Assembly (NCBI GenBank): GCA_027922465.2
Contig: BQMF02000470.1
Coordinates: 248,001-312,000, forward strand
Source: Turritopsis dohrnii
Taxonomy: Eukaryota; Cnidaria; Hydrozoa; Anthoathecata; Oceaniidae
Direction of reading: 5' to 3'
DNA length: 64,000 nucleotides
Under the pieces are notes generated by a model. The model ran no database searches. It was not told where the DNA came from and saw only the letters and a list, made by a program, of their open reading frames with translations. Both the position numbers and the translations under genes were made by a program. Position 1 is the first letter of the stretch, and each line of letters starts with the position of its first letter. Of the stretch, positions 52,046-61,513 are shown in pieces.

Positions 52046-52447
52046 GCTACATGCTAGTAATAATAATAATAATAATAATCATTTATTTGGCTTCCATTAA
52101 ATGTACAATGGTTCTTCTGCCTAAACATAAAATAAAATAGTTAAAATCAATGATAAAATTAAAATATGAGAAACACTATTAATTAAAAACTATTAATATA
52201 TGTACATGTACAAAATTTAATATTACACATGGCATATCGCCCAAAATGACATAAGTTACATAAAAAGTTAAAAAAAAAACACATTACAAGCAAGATATTG
52301 TCGGAATGATTGGTAAATTCAGGATTCGAAGTATATTCTGGATGTAAAGACTAATTAAATTGAGAAAATGGGAAAGAGACAACTAGAAATGAAGTCGAAA
52401 AATAATTAAAAATAATGAAACCGTTGATTATATATGCGTATATATAT

Positions 52448-54640
52448 TTACTGTTTATGTAAGATTCTAGCGGTAGCTTTGTCAGTATAAAACATTTTGG
52501 TAGCGTTATAAAACTTTTTATATTCGGTGATTTTCTTTACGTTCAGAGGTAAAGCGTTGAACGTTCTAGCCGCTATATCCTGAAAGGCATTATTTTCAGC
52601 TTCGCATAGGTCAAATAGCTTTTCTCCTGCCGATCTTGTTTTTCGATTTGCTGTATGATGATGAAGTTGGAGATATTCGGGCATGTCGGGGTCGTTCTTA
52701 AGTTTATGAACAAGTTTTACTGTAGCGAAATCAAACCGTTCTGTAATTGGTAACCATTTCAATTTACAGATAACATCTTTTTCTCTGCAGTAACGACCGA
52801 TGACGAAGGAAGCTGCTGCATTTTGGAGCTTCTGCAATCGTTTTATCATATATTGCGGAGCGTTTTTAAATACTGTACAACCATTATCGATTTTTGAGAT
52901 TACCATGCACTCAGCTAGACTTTTCTTACTCGAAATGGAGCAAATCGTTTCAATTTTCTCAGAGTTGACAGGGTGGCAAAACCTTGACTGATGATTTCGT
53001 TGATATGTGACTTCCACGATAAAGATTCGCTAAAGTGTACGCCGAGTAACTTTATAGTTTCTTTTTTTTTTAAGATATTTATCATTACATTTGACTTTGA
53101 ATGCATCTTGGTCGTTTAAACTATGTTTTTTAAGCATTTGCGAAGTTCCAAATAGTATAGTAACAGTTTTAGCAGGGTTTAGAACCAGGTTTTTTTCTTG
53201 TGACCATGTTCTCATCTTGTCAAGATCACATTCGATATTTTCAGCAACAGACTTCAAGGATTTCACTTTTCCATGTGCGTAGAGTGTAGTGTCGTCTGCA
53301 TACTGTAATGTGCGGCAGTCAAGGGCTGTTGAAATGTCAGAAACGTATATATTAAACAAAATAGGTCCCAATATGCTGCCTTGGGGAACTCCGAAATGAA
53401 TCAGCTTATGTGTCGATTTTATGTCGTCAACCTGGACAAACTGTTTCCGTTCAGTAAGATAGCTGTGTATAATACGTATAAAGTGATTTGACAGGCCAGC
53501 CGTTCTTAACATTTCCAAGAGTTTCCGGTAGTTGACGGTGTGGAAAGCTTTTGAAAAATCGGCTGCTACTGCCAAAGTAACCTCACCCTTCTTCATGGCT
53601 TTGATAATATCATCTTTGAACTTCAACAATAAAGTACTGCACGAATGTCCCTTCCGGATTTCGGATTGTGTCTTTGCGTATAATGCTTTGCTCTCGATAA
53701 ATTCAGTCAACTGTGTTAACAAAATACGCTCATAAACTTTAGACAACGTAGGCAATATTGAAATGGGACGAAAGTCTGATGGTTTCGATGGATGATTTAT
53801 CTTTGGAACAGGGTGAACTCTGGCGAGTTTCTATGATCTTGGAAAGATGCTTTGTTCAATACATGTATTGATGATATCAGTTAGCGGAGGGGCAATGATG
53901 TCTGCACTCGCTTTGACAAATTTTGCAGGTATTTCATCTGGCCCGGTGGAGCAATCACTTCTCAATAATTTGATATGTTTAACCACTTGTTGGTAGTTTG
54001 TGATGTTTGGCTTAAATCCCATATCGTCATCTTGTTCAAAATCGAGATCAAATGACTGGTTGCCGAGACCAGTTATTTTTGAAGAAACAGTGATGTAGTG
54101 CTCATTTAAATGTTCAGGGTCCATTTTGATTCTTTTTTCGGATGGCTTGAGTATGCGATGTATAATCTTCCACACTTCTTTTGAATTTTTTGAAGATAAA
54201 GCTTTTGAAAAAAACTCTTTCTTGACGGTTTTGATCGTCTGTTTTAGCTCATTTCTCTTGAAGATATACGGGTCACGGTTGCCCGCTTTCATCATATCAG
54301 CACGTGCTCTCCATAATTCCTATTGGCAATTCTCGATTCTGCCATCCTTCATCCACGGAGCTGGTGGACGTGTGAACTTGGTTCGTTTCAAAGGCGCATG
54401 ATAATTAACACAGTCAAGAAAAAGTTTATGGAAAATATCTAATTTGCCATTTGCATCATCGAAGCAGTATACGATGTTGAAGGGAGTTTTACTTAATTCT
54501 TCGTAAAATTCTTTCAAATTAAGGTTTTTCTTATTTTGTAACCATTTATAACGCGTTTCGAACTGTTTTCGTTTTAGTTGCTTCAGTACTACGTAAGGTG
54601 CATCATGATCGGAAATAGAGTCACGCTATTATAAGTTAGC
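52448..54640 (-). pseudogene. LINE D ORF: endonuclease end and reverse transcriptase
   Basis: Begins with the SDHDAP endonuclease motif near 54620, then a linker, RT motifs PSKPSDFRPISILPTLSKV near 53770, AADFSKAFHTVN near 53540 (usually ...AFDTVN), HFGVPQGSILGPILFNIYV near 53380, and the catalytic LQYADDTTLYAHG near 53290. The thumb and C-terminal region (LGVHFSESLSWKSHINEI; FNALPLNVKKITEYKKF) end at 52448. Frameshifts near 54310, 53800, 53060 and 53010 break the frame. The catalytic Asp pair is intact. Confidence 0.88.
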
Positions 54641-54668
54641 TACTTTATTGATGTTGCTGATGATGTGA

Positions 54669-55092
54669 TAATAATAATAATAATAATAATCATTTATTTG
54701 GCTTCCATTAAATGTACAAATGGTTCTTCTGCCTAAACATAAAATAAAATAGTTAAAATCAATGATAAAATTAAAATATGAGAAACACTATTAATTAACA
54801 TGTACAAAATTTAATATTACACATGGCATATCGCCCAAAATGACATAAGTTACATAAAAAGTTAAAAAAAAAAAAAAAAACACATTACAAGCAAGATGTT
54901 GTCGGAATGATTGGTAAATTCAGGATTCGAAGTATATTCTGGATGTAAAGACTAATTGAACATTCAATTGAGAAAATGGGAAAGAGACAACTAGAAATGA
55001 AGTCGAAAAATAATTAAAGATAATTAAACAGTTGATTATATATGCGTATATATATTTACTGTTTATGTAAGATTCTAGCGGTAGCTTTGTCA
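54669..55092 (-). mobile_element. 5'-truncated LINE D-family copy inserted in LINE D
   Basis: 424 bp matching the 3' end of LINE D (52056-52480, including the last codons and the TAA microsatellite) almost base for base. Flanked by the 8-bp TSD GATGTGAT (54661-54668, 55093-55100). The host LINE endonuclease coding sequence resumes on the other side. Confidence 0.9.
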
Positions 55093-55100
55093 GATGTGAT

Positions 55101-55986
55101 CGATCAAGGTTTTTGACTTTCGAGTAGGTGAATAGATATGTTATGATAAGCCGAACATTTGAAGGATGTCTTTATATTTCGTTGCAACATTATTGTTAGA
55201 CTCGAGGAGATCTATATTAAAATCACCAGTGATGAAAACGAAGCCATCCCATTTATTTATAACTTCTAATAAAATATGTTCAAATTTATCAAGCCATACT
55301 ATTCTATCAGCATCTGAGAAATTCGGTTGGTAGAGTGTTCCCAAAAGATATGGAGGGTGTTTGTGGTCAGATACTTGAACCCACAATGTCTCAATATCAG
55401 ACTCGATTTTGTTTACATCTTTTCGAACTTTATAAGTTAAACCTTCTTTCAGATAGCAGCCTACTCCACCACCTCTTGTTTTTCTGTTTTTATACTCAAA
55501 ATTATATCCTGGAATTTGAATATAACTCAACTGATGCTTACTGTTTTTAAGCCAGGTTTCGGAGATGGTAATTATATCAAACTGCATATTATTCAACATT
55601 ATGTTAAATTCATCAAAGGTTGAAACGAGTGATTGAGTGTTAAGGTGAGCTAAGGTTAAGTTATGTTTTGTTTGATCGATCATTTCTTTGTGTGAGTGGT
55701 AAACGTTGTTTTCTGTTACGTTTAAATGTAAACCAGGTCCCGGATTTATCTCTACATCACCAGATAAGACAATATTAAATGTTGCAACTGAATTGTTATA
55801 GTAAGCAATACGTCGTTTTGATCGTCTTAGATTTCGTCTCCCACCGGACAACGTCAATTGCTGTTGCTTTAGATTTCCATTGTAATTGTAATTGCTAGCG
55901 ACGTTAGAATCAAAAGATAGTTGATGTACAGCATAAATCAGAAATGAAAATAACAGAATTTTCCAAGACATGGTTTTTACATGCAC
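55101..55986 (-). pseudogene. LINE D ORF N-terminus: signal-like segment, 2A-like motif, endonuclease
   Basis: From 55986: MHVKTMSWKILLFSFLIYAV gives a hydrophobic, signal-peptide-like N-terminus. A basic stretch (GGRRNLRRSKRR) follows, then VLSGDVEINPGP, a D-x-E-x-N-P-G-P 2A-type motif with its GDVEINPGP codons at 55735-55761. The endonuclease domain comes after: LAHLNTQSLVSTFDEF, IITISETWL (catalytic Glu), RGGGVGCYLKEGL and FVFITGDFNIDLL. The frame stops at 55141, just before the insertion at 54669-55092. In families that have it, 2A makes the ribosome skip a peptide bond, giving two products. Confidence 0.85.
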
Positions 55987-55990
55987 GAGT

Positions 55991-56500
55991 ATAAGACGAG
56001 TGAGTAATGTAAACGATATTGATCAAAATCCAAATATATGCAAATATACCAAAAAAACCCCTCTGTCTCCACTAAATACAACAACAAGCTCTACAACAAC
56101 TCAATGCAGTATATCATGGGAAGTCTAAATATTTCACCAATTTCACAATTTCAAAATTTCATTTCACTCTGTCCACAAACACGTCTGTTCGTTACGCCAT
56201 CTTTGTTGTTAGTAGTTATTTTCTTAGATTAAAAGTTATGAGCAAATCTTTTCAAAAAACGGCAAATTTTGTTTTAAGTCACCCCCCGTTTTACGGTATT
56301 CATCTTTTCGTGTCAAAGCCACTTACGTTTGATGTTCCATTTACAAAACTAAAACAGCTCGGAGATTGAAATTTCGGTTACTGAGAAGCTAAGGATAGAT
56401 CTAAAAACGCTTTTTTGTATCTTTAAATTTTGAACAGAACAACAGAAGTTATACTCTTGTAAACAACAAAAAATTCAATAAATCTGTACTACTGAAAGAG
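55991..56500. other. spacer between LINE D and Penelope-like element
   Basis: At 56284-56298 CCCCGTTTTACGGTA matches the terminus of the TA-type element at 10397-11774; no partner end was found, so it is a half copy or was cut by LINE D. No gene. Confidence 0.4.
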
Positions 56501-57056
56501 GTCCCACCATGGTTGGGGCGATGAACTCTGAGCAGAACTCTGTGAAATGGTCGGTCTCTACATTCTATACCACCTTGGAGAACTGTATGGCACTAAAACG
56601 AATGGTTTGTATAGAGATGACGGTTTATGCTGTTTCGAAAACATCGATGGACCAAAATCAGAAAGAATCAGAAAGGAATTCGTCAAAATCTTCAGGGAGA
56701 AATTCTCACTTAAAATCACAATCGACACAAATTTGAAAATCGTCAACTTTTTGGACACACTCAACACACTCAACCTTACAAATGGAACATTGGCTATTGA
56801 AACCCAATAGCCAACCCGTTTACATTAACGCACATTCAAACCACCCACCAAACATCATCAGACGTATTCCTACAATGATTTCCGACAGAATAAGCAGCAT
56901 TTCTTCCAACAAAAACGTTTTTGACCGCGCAGCACCAATGTACAATAACGCTCTGAAGTCAAGTAGGTACAAAGATAAGATAAAGTTCACCAAAAAAACA
57001 GCCAAGACAAAAAGAACACGATCTCGCAACATTATTTGGTTCCACCCACCATATAG

Positions 57057-57183
57057 CGCTAACGTTAAAACAAATGTCGCTAACGTTAAAACAAATGTCG
57101 CTAACGTTAAAACAAATGTCGCTAACGTTAAAACAAATGTCGCTAACGTTAAAACAAATGTCGCTAACGTTAAAACAAATGTC
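57057..57183 (+). repeat. 21-bp minisatellite, six units, in the Penelope RT ORF
   Basis: Each unit encodes ANVKTNV, so the expansion keeps the reading frame. All six units are identical apart from the last base context, which implies recent slippage. Confidence 0.92.
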
Positions 57184-57228
57184 GCCAAGAAATTCCTTAA
57201 CACCGTCACAAGAAATTTCCCGAAAAAA

Positions 57229-57515
57229 CACAGGCTTCACAAACTCTTTAACCGGAATAATTTAAAAAACACAGGCTTCACAAACTCTTTAACCGGAATA
57301 ATTTAAAAAACACAGGCTTCACAAACTCTTTAACCGGAATAATTTAAAAAACACAGGCTTCACAAACTCTTTAACCGGAATAATTTAAAAAACACAGGCT
57401 TCACAAACTCTTTAACCGGAATAATTTAAAAAACACAGGCTTCACAAACTCTTTAACCGGAATAATTTAAAAAACACAGGCTTCACAAACTCTTTAACCG
57501 GAATAATTTAAAGGT
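57229..57515 (+). repeat. 41-bp minisatellite, seven units, in the Penelope ORF
   Basis: CACAGGCTTCACAAACTCTT starts at 57229, 57270, 57311, 57352, 57393, 57434 and 57475. 41 is not a multiple of 3 and the unit holds an in-frame TAA, so the expansion breaks the ORF. Units appear identical. Confidence 0.92.
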
Positions 57516-58081
57516 GAGCTATAGTTGCCTACCCAATATGTCGAGCATTATCTCTGCACACAACAAAAAGATATTGGACGGCCCCCCAAGCTGAGCCGAC
57601 GAACAAAAAGACGTGTAATTGCCAGAAAAAAGATTTGTGCCCCCTGAGTGGAAACTGTCTCGAAGAAAGTGTTATTTACAAATGCCAAGTTAAAGCTGAC
57701 GAAAATGACGAGGGTAAGCACTATATTGGGCTAACAGCTAACACCTTTAAAGAAAGATGGTATGGGCATAACCACACCTTCAGAAATGAGGACAAGGTCA
57801 CTGCGTCAGAACTCTCTAAACATGTATGGGAACTACAACGGAAAAATATATCCCCATCGCTATCTTGGGAAATAATTGACCATGCACGACCATACATTAA
57901 TGGCTCGAAGAAATGCGGCCTTTGTTTAACCGAGAAGTATCACATAACCACGTGGCAATTAGAACTCGTTAACAAAAGGTCGGAACTTATTTCAAAGTGT
58001 CGTCATGTGAATAAATACATATTAAAGAACTATAAAGCCATCCCACCAGACCCATCTTAACTTCTTTTTAATCTATATATA

Positions 58082-58291
58082 GACATTTCCCGAGTTTATT
58101 TTTTATCAAGCTCCGCCTCGTTTTCGCAATGGTTAATATGGTAACGAAATGTCACGGGACTCATTTCAGTAATGTGCAATAAGTGTAATAATTGTGATAG
58201 TGTTAATGATTGAGCACAAGAGATTCGGTTGTCATAGTAACGCAATTGAAAACGAGGCGGAGTGTGATAAAAAATAAACTCGGGAAAGGTC
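58082..58291. mobile_element. 210-bp MITE with TA duplication (copy B)
   Basis: Opposite-orientation copy of 19993-20202 with the same length. It inserted about 8 bp inside the 5' end of the Helitron-like element. Confidence 0.9.
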
Positions 58292-58829
58292 TATTAATAG
58301 CCGACTCTCTGTCTGTCTGTCTGTTTGTTTGTTTGTAAGTCACGCAAAATGGTAGATTGAATTGTGAGCGAAATTATTTCTTTTTTTGTGTGCGACGTGA
58401 GTTTGAAGCAAATACATTGCAACCCCAATCGAACGTGACTTTTTTTGGCTGATGAACTAATAGGAATAACGTTTTGTTTTTATTATTATTGTCAGTTTTA
58501 TATTCCACGTTGACTTGGCTTTGAAAACAATACATCAACTAAGAAACTAACTGATTAAACATTTTGGACAAAAAGCAGCAGTGGCAGAACGTGGCAGCAT
58601 GCTCGGTTTGCCAGTGTATCCTAACGCTTGCCTGACTGTCTGAGACGGGTGAACTTTTTTTCGAGCAATCAAAATGTTTAAAAACCGATAGGTAAAAAAA
58701 GAGTATCATGAAACAAAATACTTTTTTGCTTTTGTCTTAATAGTTGTCTTAATTTCATTTAATTACCGTGGCTGATTTGGCCCATTCGTTACGAGTTTTA
58801 ATAACTGTCGCTGAAAGTTGTTCCCAAAC

Positions 58830-59605
58830 TGGCGGCCGCCAGTTGTAACACGCGGCCGCCAGTTATAACCCGCGGCCGCCAGTTTTAACACGTGGTTGCT
58901 TTTGTAACACGCGGCCGCTAGTTATAACACGCGGCCGCCAGTTATAACTTGCGGCCGCTAGTTAAAGTCGCCGTTAGCTGCTGATGTTTAGCAGCTGGCC
59001 TGCAAAATATTGCAGATCTGGTCCTGAAGATTATTTTCTTTGTCTGCAGAATGTTTGTTTTCTCAATTACTAACTCGCGGCCGCCAGTTACAACACGCGG
59101 CCGCCAGTTATAACACGCGGCCGCCAGTTACAACACGCGGCCGCCAGTTTCAAATTTCAAAACAAATACTCTAGTTTACACGAATTCCTAGGATTATCAC
59201 AAGTGGCATTGATCACTGTGTGCACACAAACGACGACAGTGTGCTTTGTTTCGGAGAGAAACAGTTTGTTGTACTACATTGATAGTAAAAACGTACTGTC
59301 CGCCATTGTCGTTTAATAAACACGTATGCATCAAGATCTGGATAGCACATGCTTACTGCACAAATTCATAACGACTTGTATTATATATATACCTTTTCGT
59401 ATAGCTGATCTTCGGCCATCTTGTTGTTGATCAACATTAAAATTTTTCATAGTGACTATTTCACAGACCAGATTATCCCAATCCACCTTGGAAAGTGATT
59501 ATTTCACAGACCAGATTATCCCTCCTCGGTTTTTACTGGCAGCACCTGCGAGTTCTGACAGTCGGGTGTTGTAACTGGCGGTCGCGAGTTATAACTGGCG
59601 GCCGC
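58830..59605. repeat. GCGGCCGC-rich repeat arrays
   Basis: The octamer GCGGCCGC occurs 11 times: six between 58830 and 58960, four between 59080 and 59150, and one near 59600. Most are followed by CAGTTATAACAC-type spacers, giving a period of about 20 bp. GC content is far above the surroundings. Confidence 0.88.
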
Positions 59606-59772
59606 GTGTTTATAACTGTTTATTTCTCTTCACGTGTAAACGAGCTTTATTTAGCGATAAAGCCAGCAGCAAAGGAAGTCTTATCGCTGGTTTTAAGTGC
59701 AATAAATTGGAGCAGGTGGTGATACAACGCAAGCTGAACATGGGCGGCGAGCGATGCCGCCTTGGCGGCTAG

Positions 59773-60625
59773 TCTATATATTAATAGCCAATTCTCTGTC
59801 TGTCTGTTTGTTTGTTTGTTTGTTTGTAAGTCACGCAAAATGGTAGATTGAGTTGTGAGCGAAATTATTTCTTTTTTTGTGTGCGACGTGAGTTCGAAGC
59901 AAATACATTGCAATTTGGCTGATGAACTAATAGGACTAACGTTTTGTTTTTATTGTTATTGTTAGTTTTATATTCCAAGGACTACGTTGACTACGTTGGC
60001 TTTGAAAACAATACATCAACTAAATACAAAGAAACTAACTGATTAAACATTTTGAACAAAAAGCCGCAGTGGCAGAACGTGGCAGCATGTTTGGTTTGCC
60101 AGTGTATCCTAACGTACCCTTGACTGTCTGAGACGGGTAAACTTTTTTTTCGAGCAATCAAAATGTTTAAAAACCGATTGGTAAAAAAAGAGTATCATGA
60201 AACGAAATATTTTTTTGCTTTTCTTTTAATAATTAAATTTCTTATTTTAATTGTTATGCGCTTCAGATCGAACGTTTTTTTTTTATTATTCACTTTATTC
60301 ATTTAGCACGTGCCTTTTTTCTCTCCTCCGGCGTGATCTTTTTAAGAAAAGAAACGATTTCCCCCTTACGTTTGATAGCACCCATGTTAGAGCACGTAAC
60401 TTTTTTAAAACAAAAGCTAATAAAACGTTGAGGTTTTCTCTCTCTACGTTTTGAGTGTATTGTTACACTGATAAAAGATTGGTTTTACCAGAGGTTGTGA
60501 CTTCGAATCTGCTTCTGGTTGAACACAAGTTGTACAAGCCGTTTATAAGGAAATTTGACGTTTATTGATACAGTGATACAGAGCAGGTGGACATGGGCGG
60601 CGAGCGACGCCGCCTTGGCGGCTAG
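59773..60625 (+). mobile_element. Helitron-like non-autonomous element, copy 2
   Basis: 853 bp. Starts TCTATATATTAATAGCC directly after the CTAG of copy 1 and ends GCCGCCTTGGCGGCTAG. Shares about 350 bp at the 5' side with copies 1 and 3 (TCTCTGTCTG..TGTAAGTCACGCAAAATGG, GTGAGCGAAATTATTTC). It lacks the GCGGCCGC arrays. Confidence 0.62.
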
Positions 60626-61190
60626 TCTATATATTAATAGCCGATTCTCTGTTTGTTTGTTTGTAAGTCACGCAAAATGGTAGGTTAAGTTGTGAGCGAA
60701 ATTATTTCTTTTTTTGTGTGCGACGTCAGTGCGAAACAAATTGCAACCCCAATCGAACGTGACTTTTTTGGCTGGTGAATCAATAGGGATGACGTTTTTT
60801 AATATAATCAGTATTAATTTTATATTCCAAAGACTACTGTTGACAACACTGGCAAACCGAACACGCTACCATGTTATGCCACCGTAACGTTTTTTATTAT
60901 AATCATTATTAATTTTATATTCCAAGGACTACTGTTGACTACGTTGGCTTTGAAAACAATACATCAACTAAATACAAAGAAACTAACTGATTAAACAGTT
61001 TGGACAAAAAGCAGCAGTGGCAGAACGTGGCAGCATGTTTGCCAGTGTATCCTAACGTATCCTTGCCTGACTGTCTGAGACGGGTGAATTTTTTTTTCGA
61101 GCAATCAAAATGATTAAAAACCGATAGGTAAACAAAAAGAGTATCATGAAACAAAATATTTTTTTGCTTTTCTTTTAATAATTTAATTTC
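60626..61190 (+). mobile_element. Helitron-like element, copy 3 (3' end not found)
   Basis: Starts TCTATATATTAATAGCC directly after copy 2. The same leader follows, with an internal duplication around 60790-60960. It runs into the hairpin tandem repeat at 61196; no hairpin-CTAG end was found. Confidence 0.5.
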
Positions 61191-61195
61191 TTTTT

Positions 61196-61490
61196 GTATT
61201 CCTGCGTAAGCAAGGAATACTTTGAAACCGTTCGTGTTTTTTTGTATTCCTGCGTAAGCAAGGAATACTTTGAAACCGTTCGTGTTTTTGTATTCCTGCG
61301 TAAGCAAGGAATACTTTGAAACCGTTCGTGTTTTTTTTGTTTTTTTTGTATTCCTGCGTAAGCAAGGAATACTTTGAAACCGTTCGTGTTTTTGTATTCC
61401 TGCGTAAGCAAGGAATACTTTGAAACCGTTCGTGTTTTTTTGTATTCCTGCGTAAGCAAGGAATACTTTGAAACCGTTCGTGTTTTTTTT
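61196..61490. repeat. hairpin tandem repeat, six units of about 46-60 bp
   Basis: Each unit contains GTATTCCTGCGTAAGCAAGG followed by AATAC, a stem GTATTCCT/AGGAATAC around GCGTAAGCA, then TTTGAAACCGTTCGTG and a variable T run. Minus frames across it encode repeated peptides but are low-complexity artefacts. Confidence 0.9.
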
Positions 61491-61513
61491 GTTTTTTTTT
61501 TTTTTTTTTTTTT

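Larger units (their letters stand above)
52056..55990 (-). mobile_element. LINE D: CR1/L2-like LINE with N-terminal 2A-like motif
   Basis: Minus-strand element ending in an ATT microsatellite (TAA on plus, 52056-52079). A single long ORF encodes endonuclease then RT: 55986 to about 55100, then 54650 to 52448. It is interrupted by a truncated copy of the same family (54669-55092) and by about four frameshifts. Only the 5' UTR boundary is uncertain. Confidence 0.88.
56500..58060 (+). pseudogene. Penelope-like element: RT palm/thumb and GIY-YIG domain
   Basis: Reading starts within RT (AELCEMVGLYILYHL near 56535). The catalytic box is GLYRDDGLCCF near 56615, typical of Penelope-like RTs. A frameshift near 56790 leads to NSQPVYINAHSNHPPNIIRR and RNIIWFHPPYSANVKTNV. 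Two minisatellites then interrupt (57057-57183 and 57229-57515). The C-terminal GIY-YIG-type domain at 57635-58060 reads CPLSGNCLEESVIYKCQV, GKHYIGLTANTFKERWYGH, a C-x2-C (KCGLCLTEK) and LVNKRSELISKCRHVNKYIL. The 5' part of RT is missing. The family differs from the element at 37179-38403. Confidence 0.82.
58072..59772 (+). mobile_element. Helitron-like non-autonomous element, copy 1
   Basis: Begins TCTATATA (58072), resumes as TTAATAGCC after a MITE, and ends with the hairpin GCCGCC-TT-GGCGGC followed by CTAG at 59772. The 5' TC and the 3' hairpin plus CTAG fit Helitron ends. No Rep/helicase gene is present. Contains the GCGGCCGC arrays. Confidence 0.6.

Noticed and set aside
56820..57240. 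Minus-strand frames with repeated TLATFVL / DICFNVS peptides
   Set aside because: They are antisense readings of the 21-bp minisatellite in the Penelope-like ORF.
57057..57515. CRISPR-like array
   Set aside because: Units are contiguous without unique spacers, the host is eukaryotic, and the units derive from an ORF.
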